Shown: piece by piece, positions 41,805-50,538 of the stretch | How positions within the stretch are numbered: position 1 is the first letter of the stretch | Layout: each line of letters begins with the position of its first letter | NCBI GenBank assembly: GCA_964428055.1 | Contig: CAYRWM010000003.1 | Coordinates: 23,833 to 87,832 of the forward strand | Length of the DNA: 64,000 nucleotides | Origin: CAYRWM01 sp964428055 | GTDB taxonomy: Bacteria > Bacillota > Clostridia > Christensenellales > Christensenellaceae | Direction: 5' to 3' | Notes under the pieces: model-generated | Database searches by the model: none | Told to the model about the DNA's origin: nothing | What the model saw: the letters and a program-made list of their open reading frames with translations, nothing else | Translations under genes and position numbers: made by a program

Positions 41805-42815
41805 ATGAAAAAAGTATTAGCAATTGTAATGGCTGTGGTTCTTATTGCTGCTGTTTTTGCTGCATGTTCAGCACAGCCTGAAGAAAGTGCTGAAGCTCCT
41901 GCATCATCAGGTGGCGATCAGATAGTATTTGCTAACCTTAACGGAACACGTAGTGATGTTTGGAACAACTGTTCTCTGGATGCATTCCAGTGGTGCGCGG
42001 ATCAGGTCGGAGTAAAAGTGATTGAATACGAGAACGAATTCAATACCGAAACTCAGACCAACAATATGGATCTTGCTGTAAATGAGGGTGTAGACGGAAT
42101 AAACCTCTTTACTATTACACCTGAACTTGATGTCGACTTATCAAAGGTTGCTGAAAAAGCTGGTATACCAGTTGTCATAGAGAACTCCAATCCTGAAGAA
42201 GGTTGTGTATGTGAGTCCGTAGCTGCATATGACTACGAGGAACTCGGATACCAGTGTGCACTGTACATGGCTGATGTATGGAAGGGAAAGAAAGTATTTC
42301 TTTGCTTGGGTGCACTTGGTATGAACCTTGTTGAACCTTGGGAAGAAGGATTTGCCCGTGGCATGGAAGAGACAGGAAACTGCTTTGAAGTTGTCGGCAA
42401 ACAGTACACTGACTGGGCAACAGAGAAATCAATGAATGTTACTCAGGACTTCATTCAGTCAGGTGTAGAATTTGATGCGCTGTTCGCTCATAACGGACAG
42501 ATGTATGCTGGATGCATGGCTGCTCTTGAGGATGCAAATCTCCTTGATAAGGTAGAGACTATGACAGAGGGCGGAAATCCTGATGAGCTTCAGTGGATCA
42601 AAGAAGGCAAGCATGAATATGCACTGTCAATCCCGCCGAATCTTCAGGGCATCGCTTGCTTCAAGGCTCTCTGGATGAAAGTAAACGGCGATACGCCTCC
42701 GGCTCAGTTTGAACTCCCTGCAACTCGTGTTTCCAAGGACAATCTGGACACAGCTCCTTCATGGGAGAACAATGAGATTGCTCTTGAGATGCTGGGTGGA
42801 CTCGGTGATTATTGA
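41805..42815 (+). CDS. Sugar-type ABC importer substrate-binding lipoprotein (1)
   Basis: A 336-residue periplasmic-binding-protein type I lipoprotein. The signal peptide ends in AAVFAAC (lipid Cys21), followed by a short acidic linker. The body begins IVFANLNGTRSDVWNN and contains LAVNEGVDGINLFTITPE and VVIENSNPEE, the expected two-lobed layout of the ribose/xylose class. The ligand cannot be named; the sequence is rather Cys-rich for the family (CVCES, CALYM). It opens an operon with ATPase and permease and has its own regulated promoter. A stem-loop after the gene may set it off in expression from the rest. Confidence 0.87.
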   Translation: MKKVLAIVMAVVLIAAVFAACSAQPEESAEAPASSGGDQIVFANLNGTRSDVWNNCSLDAFQWCADQVGVKVIEYENEFNTETQTNNMDLAVNEGVDGINLFTITPELDVDLSKVAEKAGIPVVIENSNPEEGCVCESVAAYDYEELGYQCALYMADVWKGKKVFLCLGALGMNLVEPWEEGFARGMEETGNCFEVVGKQYTDWATEKSMNVTQDFIQSGVEFDALFAHNGQMYAGCMAALEDANLLDKVETMTEGGNPDELQWIKEGKHEYALSIPPNLQGIACFKALWMKVNGDTPPAQFELPATRVSKDNLDTAPSWENNEIALEMLGGLGDY

Positions 42816-42861
42816 TAATCTTTTGACAGAATAATTATTAATTGATAGTGGTTATATGGTG

Positions 42862-42890
42862 GAAAAGCGATGTATACTGCATCGCTTTTC
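42862..42890 (+). other. Stem-loop between substrate-binding protein and ATPase genes (operon 1)
   Basis: GAAAAGCGATG and CATCGCTTTTC form an 11-bp perfect stem. Only four T follow at once, so read-through is likely and it should act as a 3' stabiliser or weak terminator. It also covers an in-frame ATG at 42870, which argues against that start. Confidence 0.6.
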
Positions 42891-42914
42891 ACCGTGTTTT
42901 ATGGTGTATCTGAT

Positions 42915-44405
42915 ATGGATAATAGAAAGACAGTTGCTGAACTGAAAAACATAACTGTAGCTTTTTCTGGTATCAATGCTTTGACTGATGTCAACTTTTC
43001 TTTGCGTGAGAAAGAGATACACTGCCTATGCGGAGAAAATGGGGCGGGGAAGTCTACGCTCATAAAAACGCTGGCAGGTGTCAACAAACCGGAAAAAGGC
43101 GAAATAATAATAGACGGAAACAAATATGATACACTGACCCCTAGTTTGGCTCACAAGTTGGGCATACATACTATATACCAAGAAAATCTCCTTATACCGG
43201 ATATGAGTGTGGCTGAGAATATATTTGTCGGCCAAGAAAAACTTGGCAAGAATCGTCTTATCAATTATAAGCAGTTGTACGATGATGCGGCAAAGATACT
43301 TGACAGGATTGATGCTCCAATCGGACCGAGAGATACGGTAAGGGATTTAAGTGCAGGCGGACAACAGTATGTGAAGATAGCGAGGGCACTGGTATTTGAG
43401 CCCAGCATCCTTATAATGGATGAACCCACAACTATGTTCAACAGCGTTGATGCAGGCAAGTTGCTTGAAATGGTAAAAAAACTTAGGGACAGCGGTATCA
43501 GTATTATATATATATCGCATAAAATGGAGGAGATTAATGCGATAGCTGACAGGGTAACGGTTTTGAGAGACGGATATGTCGTAAATTGCTATGACAGGTC
43601 AGAAGGTGGCATAGAACTCTCAAAGATAACGACTGACATGGTTGGCAGATCTGTTGATCTGTTTTATAAGAGAGACAGGGTTGATATCGGAGAGACTGTT
43701 CTTGATGTTAAGGATCTTAAGATTGGAAAAGATTCCAATGCAGTTAGCTTTTCGCTACACCGGGGAGAGATACTGGGTTTTGCCGGTATGGTAGGCTCGG
43801 GAAGAACAGAGATAATGGAATCGCTGTATGGATACAAAAAGAAGTATTCGGGTAAAGTAAGCATACATGGTAAAGAGATTAGCATAAAGTCTCCGAGCGA
43901 TGCTCTTAGCAATGGAATGTGCTTCATAACCGAAGACAGGCAGAGAACAGGAGTTATTCTGGACATGCCTATCACGCCTAATGTAACGCTCCCCGCCTTA
44001 GACAAGATAAAGGGAACATTTCTTAAACTCGGAGAAGAAAAGAAAGCGGCTATGGACATGGTGTCTAAGGTCAATCTTAAAGCGCTTAATGCAGAGAATG
44101 ACGTTAGGTATCTTAGTGGTGGCAATCAGCAGAAGGTTGTAATCAGCAAGTGGCTATACAAAGATTCGGAGATATTTATCTTTGATGAGCCCACACGCGG
44201 TATTGATGTCAATACAAAAGCTGAGATCTATTCTTTGATGGTCGATATGGTGCGCGATGGCAAGGCTATAATAATGGTATCATCTGATATGCCTGAACTT
44301 ATCTCAATAAGTGATAGAGTGCTTGTGATAAAAGAAGGCGCTGTTGCGGCCGAACTGTCCGGCGATGAGATCACAGAAGAGAATATCATTGTTAAAACGT
44401 TGTGA
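42915..44405 (+). CDS. Sugar ABC importer ATP-binding protein (1), two ATPase domains
   Basis: A 496-residue RbsA/MglA-type protein. Domain 1 has Walker A GENGAGKST, signature DLSAGGQQYVKIA and Walker B LIMDEPTTMFN. Domain 2 has the usual degenerate P-loop GMVGSGRTE, signature YLSGGNQQKVVISKWL and IFDEPTRGIDV. The ATG at 42915 is chosen by alignment with the second system (MAGTPIIQMKNIVKTF); no clear ribosome site precedes it, and an ATG at 42870 sits inside a hairpin. It couples ATP hydrolysis to uptake with the adjacent permease. Confidence 0.9.
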   Translation: MDNRKTVAELKNITVAFSGINALTDVNFSLREKEIHCLCGENGAGKSTLIKTLAGVNKPEKGEIIIDGNKYDTLTPSLAHKLGIHTIYQENLLIPDMSVAENIFVGQEKLGKNRLINYKQLYDDAAKILDRIDAPIGPRDTVRDLSAGGQQYVKIARALVFEPSILIMDEPTTMFNSVDAGKLLEMVKKLRDSGISIIYISHKMEEINAIADRVTVLRDGYVVNCYDRSEGGIELSKITTDMVGRSVDLFYKRDRVDIGETVLDVKDLKIGKDSNAVSFSLHRGEILGFAGMVGSGRTEIMESLYGYKKKYSGKVSIHGKEISIKSPSDALSNGMCFITEDRQRTGVILDMPITPNVTLPALDKIKGTFLKLGEEKKAAMDMVSKVNLKALNAENDVRYLSGGNQQKVVISKWLYKDSEIFIFDEPTRGIDVNTKAEIYSLMVDMVRDGKAIIMVSSDMPELISISDRVLVIKEGAVAAELSGDEITEENIIVKTL

Positions 44406-44418
44406 TGAGGTATGGATT

Positions 44419-45387
44419 ATGAGTGATTTGGTAAAGAATAATACAGTAAATACAAACAGATGGTATAAAAGTCAGACTTTTATACTGATACTGATAATCA
44501 TTGCCCTGTCTGTGGTTGTTAATAGTATTAACAGTAATTTTTTCTCAGCGAGCAATATATTCGCTATTTTCCAGCAGATATCCGTTTTGGGCATTGTGAC
44601 CATGGGCGTGACCATACTTGTGATGACTGGACAGCTCGATCTCTCGGTTGGTGGCATTATCAGTTTGGCATGCGTAATATTCGTAAAGATTAGTATTGCG
44701 GGATATGGCATACCACTGGCAATAATAATAACGGTTCTGTTCTGCTTGGGCATGGGCCTACTTAATGGTGTAATAATCACAAAAACGAAATGTCCGCCGC
44801 TAATTATTACGTTAGGTATGGCGTATGTGTATAATGGTATTTCGCTTGTGCTAACATCAGGGACATTTATAGCGCTGAAAGAGGATTTCTCTGCGCTCGG
44901 TAGAGGCAGTGTTTTCGATGTTCCGTTTTCGATGATAATCTTCATCGGTGTTACGATCCTGACATTCTTTATACTAAAATACACAAGGTACGGTAGACGA
45001 GTAACAGCAATAGGCGGTAACCCTGAAGTTACTTATTTAGCTGGTATAAACACAAACAGGTACGTAGCATGTACTTACATGATAAATGGTGCGTATGTAG
45101 CTTTAGCGTCACTTGTCCTTGTTTCAAGATTGGGTTCTGTTCTAGCAGAGACCGGCAGCGGATATGAACTTCGTTCTCTTGCTGCGGCAATTATAGGTGG
45201 TGTCTCGCTGAACGGTGGAAAGGGAAGTGCAATTGGAGCTTTCTTCGGCGTAATACTGATGGGTGTTCTCTCTAATGGTATGAATCTGATGAATGTTAAC
45301 TCATACTATCAGACGATGGTCTTAGGTATCGTCATAGTAGCGGCTGTCATTATAAGTAATGTAGGCAATCTGCGAAAGAAACAATGA
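44419..45387 (+). CDS. Sugar ABC importer permease (1)
   Basis: A 322-residue RbsC/AraH-type permease with 8-10 membrane segments. The coupling segment is YGRRVTAIGGNPEVTYLAGIN and the late segment is LAAAIIGGVSLNGGKGSAIGAFFGV. Start at 44419 gives the normal cytoplasmic N-terminus MSDLVKNN; the frame is open upstream within the ATPase gene. Ribosome site GAGG. Forms the channel with the ATPase of the same operon. Confidence 0.9.
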   Translation: MSDLVKNNTVNTNRWYKSQTFILILIIIALSVVVNSINSNFFSASNIFAIFQQISVLGIVTMGVTILVMTGQLDLSVGGIISLACVIFVKISIAGYGIPLAIIITVLFCLGMGLLNGVIITKTKCPPLIITLGMAYVYNGISLVLTSGTFIALKEDFSALGRGSVFDVPFSMIIFIGVTILTFFILKYTRYGRRVTAIGGNPEVTYLAGINTNRYVACTYMINGAYVALASLVLVSRLGSVLAETGSGYELRSLAAAIIGGVSLNGGKGSAIGAFFGVILMGVLSNGMNLMNVNSYYQTMVLGIVIVAAVIISNVGNLRKKQ

Positions 45388-45421
45388 TTAGCCCATATCT
45401 ATCTAATAGGAGATAATAATC

Positions 45422-46198
45422 ATGACTAATAAAGAAAAAGTTGCAAAATATTTTGAAAGGATAGGGCTGGATTATAAAGAACCGTATGAGCCAAATCTAG
45501 AGCATCTTAAGGAGTTGCATTTAGCGCACAGTCTGACAGTGCCATATGAAAATCTGGATCTTTTAAGGGGCAAACTTCTCTCACTTGAGTATGATGATTT
45601 ATTTGAAAAAATCGTTATGCAAAAACGTGGTGGATACTGTTTTGAGGTGAACGGTCTGTTTGGATGGCTTCTTCGTGAATTAGGATATAAAGTCACTGAT
45701 TATCTTGGGAGATACTTGAGAGGCGAGACTCTGGAAGTGCCCATGAGACGTCACAGAATCTTGAGAGTCGAACTCCCCGAAGGTGATTATCTTGCCGACG
45801 TAGGTATAGGCGACAAAGCCCAGAGACTGCCGCTGCTGATGGAGCCTGGTCTTGAGCAGAAGGATTACAACGACGTATACAAATTCGAGAAGGATGATTT
45901 CTACGGATGGGTCCTGTATGATCTTGATGACAATGGCGAATGGAGCAGGTTCTTCTCGTTTACGGAAGAAGGTCAGGCATATACCGACTTTATAATGCCA
46001 TCATTCTGGTGCGAGAGACATCCTGATTCTATATTCCATAAGATTCCGATCTTCTGTATAAAGGCGGAGATAGGTATGATTACTCTCATTGGAGATACCT
46101 TCCGTGATTCGACAGGGGCCGAAATGATCGTAAAGGAACTCACGACTGATGAAGAAAGGGCTGAAGTATACAAGAAGTACTTCAATCTAGACTTCTAG
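45422..46198 (+). CDS. Arylamine N-acetyltransferase
   Basis: A 258-residue NAT, transferring acetyl from acetyl-CoA to an arylamine or hydrazine. The catalytic triad is complete: Cys in KRGGYCFEVNGLF, His in MRRHRILRVEL and Asp in YLADVGIGDK. It follows the importer permease by 34 bases, with ribosome site AGGAGA, and ends in a strong terminator, so it belongs to operon 1. NAT enzymes linked to import systems may modify the amino group of the imported compound; the acceptor is unknown. Confidence 0.92.
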   Translation: MTNKEKVAKYFERIGLDYKEPYEPNLEHLKELHLAHSLTVPYENLDLLRGKLLSLEYDDLFEKIVMQKRGGYCFEVNGLFGWLLRELGYKVTDYLGRYLRGETLEVPMRRHRILRVELPEGDYLADVGIGDKAQRLPLLMEPGLEQKDYNDVYKFEKDDFYGWVLYDLDDNGEWSRFFSFTEEGQAYTDFIMPSFWCERHPDSIFHKIPIFCIKAEIGMITLIGDTFRDSTGAEMIVKELTTDEERAEVYKKYFNLDF

Positions 46199-46222
46199 GA
46201 AAGTGACAAAGGGGTTATAATG

Positions 46223-46249
46223 AAGATGTCTCGGACGAGGCATCTTTTT
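46223..46249 (+). terminator. Terminator after the N-acetyltransferase gene
   Basis: AAGATGTCTCG-GA-CGAGGCATCTT (one wobble) is followed by five T. It would separate the importer operon from the small protein and amidase genes unless read through. Confidence 0.85.
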
Positions 46250-46302
46250 AATACCAGCTTTTGTATGAATATTTGCAAGGGTTTGGTAAGAAAGGGCTTT
46301 CC

Positions 46303-46695
46303 ATGTATTATAAGGACGACTGGCTGATGTGGGAAACATCCGCATTCTTTTCAGCTATGCCGCGAATACTGTTCAAATCCGATGAGATCTGGTACGGGTG
46401 GAGAGGTATAACTGAAAAAGAAACAGATCTGGTTCATGAGAAGCTGATTGAACTCATAAGACAGAAAAAATTCTGTGAGGCCGAGGACTATCTTTACGAT
46501 AATTTCAAGGACGGCAGCAAGGTCTGGCTTATACTCGCTTTTGATTTTTACCAGAGGCTTAACGAGTTCTCAGACGGAGAGCTTGAGGATAATAACTTCT
46601 CAAGAGCAGAAGTTCTGTCAGGCATAAAAGACCTGGTCAGCCGTTCCGGTTTTGATATAGATATATCTATAGATGGTGAACAAATTGAAATGTAA
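46303..46695 (+). CDS. Small protein of unknown function
   Basis: A 130-residue acidic protein from the ATG at 46303, which has AAAGGG six bases upstream; a TTG at 46261 would add 14 residues but lies right against the terminator. There is no signal peptide or membrane segment. The end of the protein, LAFDFYQRLNEFSDGELEDN and NFSRAEVLSGIKDLV, resembles small Firmicutes proteins that, from memory and unverified, are listed as DUF6483. No function can be given. It precedes the amidase gene by 15 bases. Confidence 0.65.
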   Translation: MYYKDDWLMWETSAFFSAMPRILFKSDEIWYGWRGITEKETDLVHEKLIELIRQKKFCEAEDYLYDNFKDGSKVWLILAFDFYQRLNEFSDGELEDNNFSRAEVLSGIKDLVSRSGFDIDISIDGEQIEM

Positions 46696-46710
46696 TTTGG
46701 AGGCAATGCT

Positions 46711-48192
46711 ATGAATGATTTTGCTTATATGGGTCTCGCGGACTTGAGTTCCGCTGTAAAGAACAAAAAAGTATCGCCAGTGGAATTGACCCGCTATTTC
46801 CTTGACAGGATAGAGAAACGAAATCCCAGTCTTAACGCAGTTGTGTATACCGATTCCGAAAAAGCACTTATACGCGCAAAGGAAATAGAGGATAGGATAA
46901 TGGCAGGTGAGGATGTTGGCATTATGGCTGGCATACCGACTCTTGCAAAGGATTTCATACCATCGCTTCCGGGATGGAAGGGAAGTTTTGGCGGCGTAAA
47001 AGGTTTGTCCGAACTCCCTGATGCGGGATATGTAACATATACGAAAAGGTTTATAGAAGAGGGCGCCGTTTTTCTTGGAAAAACCAATAGCCCTTCATTC
47101 GCTTTCCGCGGCACATGCGATAATCGCATGTATGGTGCAACACGCAATCCATTTGACATTACAAAGAATTCCGGCGGTTCATCCGGCGGCTCATCAGCGG
47201 CAGTTGCAGATGGGATGATTCCTATTGCACATGGATCCGATGGGGGCGGTTCCATCCGTATACCGGCTGCATGGTGTGGACTGTTCGGGTATAAAGCATC
47301 TGTAGGCACGATATCGATTGCTCCGCGCCCTAATGCGTTCGGTGCGGGTTATCCTTATGTATTTGACGGTGCGCAGACAAGGAGTGTTGAGGATGCTGCT
47401 CTTGCTCTGAATGTCATGGCTGGTTATGATCCTTTTGATCCCAAGAGCTTGGATCATGGGGTTATAGATTATACAAATGCACTAAAGGGAAACATCAAAG
47501 GAAAGCGCATCGGGTTTACTTCGGATTTTGGTATATTCCCGGTGGAGCAAGAGATAAAGGACGTTGTAGAAAAAGCAGTAAAGCTGTTTGAACAGGCAGG
47601 TGCTATAGTTGAGCCTGTGGAATTCCAGTTTAAGCATTCTGCTTTTGAGTTGGCTGAATGCTGGGACAGGCTGATTTCAATAGGTTGCGGACTTGATACT
47701 TTTGAGAGTCTGAAAGCTGCCGGATTCGATCTGCTCAAGGATTATGCAGAAGATCTCCCCAAGGAACTTGTTTACTGGATATCAGACGCTTATACGAGGA
47801 ATTACACTGATTTCTTCCATGATCAGTCTATGAGGACTGAGGTATATGACGAGTTGCAGAGAGTGCTCAGTAAATATGATTATATAGTATCGCCTGTTAC
47901 TGCATGTAATCCTGTGGATAATGATCCTGGAAGAAATACTTTAGGTCCGACAGAGATAAACGGCGTGAAGGTTGAGCCTCTTATAGGATGGTGCTTAACT
48001 TTCTTCTGCAATTTCACAGGGCATCCTGCGGCTTCGATACCAGCAGGAATGTCGAAAAGCGGTTTGCCGATAGGTATGCAGATAATCGGCAGGCGTTTTG
48101 ATGACATGTCTGTTCTTACGGCATCTGCTGCATATGAACGCATAAATCCGTGGGCACACATATATAGGCTTACACAAGAAAGAAAACTATAA
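46711..48192 (+). CDS. Amidase-signature family hydrolase
   Basis: A 493-residue enzyme cleaving a carboxamide bond. The Ser-cisSer-Lys triad is complete: Lys in IPTLAKDFIPSL, the cis-Ser and nucleophile Ser in GGSSGGSSAAVADG and GSDGGGSIRIPAAWCGLFGYK. The C-terminal part (CNFTGHPAASIPAGMSKSGLPIGMQIIG) is typical. Ribosome site TTGGAGG. No signal peptide, so it acts on an imported substrate. In this context it could deacylate an N-acylated amine taken up by the importers; the natural amide is unknown. Confidence 0.93.
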   Translation: MNDFAYMGLADLSSAVKNKKVSPVELTRYFLDRIEKRNPSLNAVVYTDSEKALIRAKEIEDRIMAGEDVGIMAGIPTLAKDFIPSLPGWKGSFGGVKGLSELPDAGYVTYTKRFIEEGAVFLGKTNSPSFAFRGTCDNRMYGATRNPFDITKNSGGSSGGSSAAVADGMIPIAHGSDGGGSIRIPAAWCGLFGYKASVGTISIAPRPNAFGAGYPYVFDGAQTRSVEDAALALNVMAGYDPFDPKSLDHGVIDYTNALKGNIKGKRIGFTSDFGIFPVEQEIKDVVEKAVKLFEQAGAIVEPVEFQFKHSAFELAECWDRLISIGCGLDTFESLKAAGFDLLKDYAEDLPKELVYWISDAYTRNYTDFFHDQSMRTEVYDELQRVLSKYDYIVSPVTACNPVDNDPGRNTLGPTEINGVKVEPLIGWCLTFFCNFTGHPAASIPAGMSKSGLPIGMQIIGRRFDDMSVLTASAAYERINPWAHIYRLTQERKL

Positions 48193-48238
48193 TGGACAAA
48201 CTTACAATTCCAAATAGTGCGTTCTTACTTATTGTGAT

Positions 48239-49243
48239 TTAGCGCTTTGCGTTTTTGCATTCTTGCGCTGAAGTGCCTTCAAGCACTTCAAAAGATAGTT
48301 TGAATTCAGCTTCTTCGCCTGCTTTTAGTACTGGGAGCATATCTCTTTTCTCTATGTTCTCTCTACCCATGCAAAGAGTGTTGCATGGTTCAATAGCGAG
48401 GAAGTAGTCTCCAGGGTTCTCGACTCTGCAGTGTGTTGCTATAGGAAGTGTATCGCTCCATTCGATAAAGACCCCGATGCCAAGGTCTTTGTTCAAAATA
48501 AACGCATGAGCTTTTCCGTCCTTTATATTCATAGTGTGAAAGTAGTTTTTCTCTTTGTTTTCAGGAGACGGGGCTTCCATGATCATCATTTTGTCCATTA
48601 GGCTCCTTGAGTATTCATCGTAAGGCTCAACACTGTTTGAATCAATGAATACTTCTGAAACGTCGGACAGAAGCGGATATCCGTAATTTGTGTGATACAG
48701 TATGCAGAGAGGTTCATCCTTGAATCCGTAATTAATGATCCTGTCCGTTAGGGTGACTTTTGCGGAATCTTTTTCTGCTTTTATCTCTCTTATGCATTTT
48801 ATCTTTGGTGATTCAAGTATTCCGAAATCTATCGTCGCTTTAATGAGAATGCAGTCGGAGTACGAACTCTCATCACATATATTAATCGCGGGGGTATTCG
48901 TGAATCTGTCGTGGAGGCCGTAACCTTTGGATGCTTTGCCTATGTTCATTGGACCGCAGGTCGTGACAAGACCGCCGAAAAAAGAACTGAGCCATGCAGC
49001 ACCTTGATTGTCATAAAAGGCGGGAGCGGTCTCTCCCTGCCTTCCTATGAATGTAAGGTTTATCCCCTTATATGAGAACTGGGATATATCCAGGGCCCTG
49101 TCGCAGACGGCTGTGAATGAAAGTCCCGCAGCTGTTTTTGCGTCTATGCAGGAGACTCCTTTCGAGAAGCCCTGTTCCAGCGTGTAGCGCCTGGTTCCCC
49201 AGAGCTGATAGGGGTTGTTTACGTATTCCTGTTCGTTTTTCAT
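48239..49243 (-). CDS. DUF4432/aldose 1-epimerase-like protein
   Basis: A 334-residue galactose-mutarotase-fold protein. The segments ALDISQFSYKGINLTF, GLVTTCGPMNIGKASKGYGLHDR, ILYHTNYGYPLLSD and CRVENPGDYFLAIEPCN match the DUF4432 group, whose members sit in sugar clusters and are thought to handle sugar anomers or isomers. The ATG at 49243 has GGGAGGG seven bases upstream; 20 further in-frame residues before it have no support. It is transcribed toward the amidase gene and diverges from the dehydrogenase operon at 49521. Confidence 0.82.
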   Translation of the reverse strand: MKNEQEYVNNPYQLWGTRRYTLEQGFSKGVSCIDAKTAAGLSFTAVCDRALDISQFSYKGINLTFIGRQGETAPAFYDNQGAAWLSSFFGGLVTTCGPMNIGKASKGYGLHDRFTNTPAINICDESSYSDCILIKATIDFGILESPKIKCIREIKAEKDSAKVTLTDRIINYGFKDEPLCILYHTNYGYPLLSDVSEVFIDSNSVEPYDEYSRSLMDKMMIMEAPSPENKEKNYFHTMNIKDGKAHAFILNKDLGIGVFIEWSDTLPIATHCRVENPGDYFLAIEPCNTLCMGRENIEKRDMLPVLKAGEEAEFKLSFEVLEGTSAQECKNAKR

Positions 49244-49293
49244 TATCGGCCCTCCCGTGAAGAAAAATCGGCTTAAAATATGCCCGTAAATCA

Positions 49294-49322
49294 TTGACAT
49301 CAACCATAGCAGGTGATAACAT
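49294..49322 (+). promoter_or_regulatory. Promoter of the second dehydrogenase operon
   Basis: TTGACA (49294-49299), 17 bases, TAACAT (49317-49322). The leader to the ATG at 49521 is about 190 nt. Downstream of the operator (49355-49520) the leader is AT-rich and I see no clear structured RNA in it. Confidence 0.65.
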
Positions 49323-49327
49323 ATAAT

Positions 49328-49354
49328 TAATTAATCCGTCCACCGAATTAATTA
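49328..49354. promoter_or_regulatory. Shared palindromic operator, copy 2 (right half degenerate)
   Basis: The left half TAATTAATCCGTC is identical to the other copies; the right half ACCGAATTAATTA differs from the perfect complement at three positions. It begins six bases after the -10 box, as at 41667 and 55317. Confidence 0.75.
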
Positions 49355-49520
49355 CGTGAGCACTTAAAGTTTTTATACTTTTATATATATTTATTTCACT
49401 GAAAACATTGTATACTTTTTGGCCGTTTCATTGCAAATGACCTGTTTCTGATGCGGATAGGATAACCACATTATCTTAACCATAGATTAAATATATCATA
49501 TCGAAAAGGAGTAGCAAATA

Positions 49521-50522
49521 ATGGATAAAGTTAGAATAGGCGTTATAGGCCTCGGATGGTTTGGGGAGACCCATGTTGACACATATCAGGGTGTGCACGG
49601 TGCCGAAGTGACCGCCGTTTGTACGAGAAGACCCGAGAGAAGAGCAGAGATAGCTGAGAAGTACGGCGTTGCCAAGACATATGCCGATTATAACGATCTT
49701 CTGGCTGATCCCGATATAGATGCCGTTTCGATAACGACGCACGCAAAGGATCATCTCGCTCCCATGCTCGCAGCCATGAAATCAGGAAAGCATATACTGC
49801 TCGAAAAGCCCATGTCCAATAGGATAGAGGACTGCGACAAGATCCTGGAAGCATCGAAAGACTGCAAGCAGAATATAATGATAGGTCATATCTGCCGTTT
49901 CGAGAATGATTATGCTGTTGCCTACGATCAGATCAAGTCCGGCAGGATAGGCGATATAGTATCGATCTATTCAAGAAGGAACGTCGGCGGCGCGAGAGCG
50001 TTCACGCATCTTCAGGTCCTGTCATCCATCACAGGCGATGCCGTTCATGATATCGACCTTATGAACTGGTTCATAGGCAAGAAGGCAAAGACTGTTTACG
50101 GCATGGCTTCAACTACCAGAAATGATATTCCCAATCCCGATGTCGGCTGGGTAAACATCAAATACGAAGGCGGAGAGCTCGCGGTTGCAGAGAGCTGCTG
50201 GAACCTTCCTGACGGTTCGCCGTTCCCGATCGACGCGAAGATGGAGATCGTCGGAACAAAGGGCGTTATCTATGTATGCGATCCCGCACAGCCCCTCATC
50301 ATTGATGACGGCACGAAGAGAGAGATCATGGAGACTGTCTACTGGCCCAAAGTACACGGTTACGTTAACGGCGCTCTTCATACGGAACTCCAGTACTTCG
50401 TTGACTGCATAATCAAGGGTGTGAAGCCCACGATAACGACTCTCGAGGAATCCAGAGAAGTCATCAAGATTTGCAACGCAGCTGAGGAATCCGCGAAGAC
50501 AGGTAACGTAATAGAGCTGTAA
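49521..50522 (+). CDS. Gfo/Idh/MocA family oxidoreductase (5)
   Basis: A 333-residue dehydrogenase with IGVIGLGWFGETHVDTYQG, the EKP motif ILLEKPMSNRIEDCDK and VHDIDLMNWFIG. The last His-Asp pair is the expected catalytic region of inositol- or glucose-type dehydrogenases. It opens an operon with a second dehydrogenase, a creatinase-like protein, an M20 deacylase and a ROK regulator. Ribosome site AAAAGGAG. Confidence 0.89.
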   Translation: MDKVRIGVIGLGWFGETHVDTYQGVHGAEVTAVCTRRPERRAEIAEKYGVAKTYADYNDLLADPDIDAVSITTHAKDHLAPMLAAMKSGKHILLEKPMSNRIEDCDKILEASKDCKQNIMIGHICRFENDYAVAYDQIKSGRIGDIVSIYSRRNVGGARAFTHLQVLSSITGDAVHDIDLMNWFIGKKAKTVYGMASTTRNDIPNPDVGWVNIKYEGGELAVAESCWNLPDGSPFPIDAKMEIVGTKGVIYVCDPAQPLIIDDGTKREIMETVYWPKVHGYVNGALHTELQYFVDCIIKGVKPTITTLEESREVIKICNAAEESAKTGNVIEL

Positions 50523-50538
50523 TCAAGAGGAAACAGAA

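Noticed and set aside
42870..42914. An earlier ATG start for the ATPase of importer 1
   Set aside because: The ATG lies inside an 11-bp hairpin and the added 15 residues have no counterpart in the paralogous ATPase at 59111.
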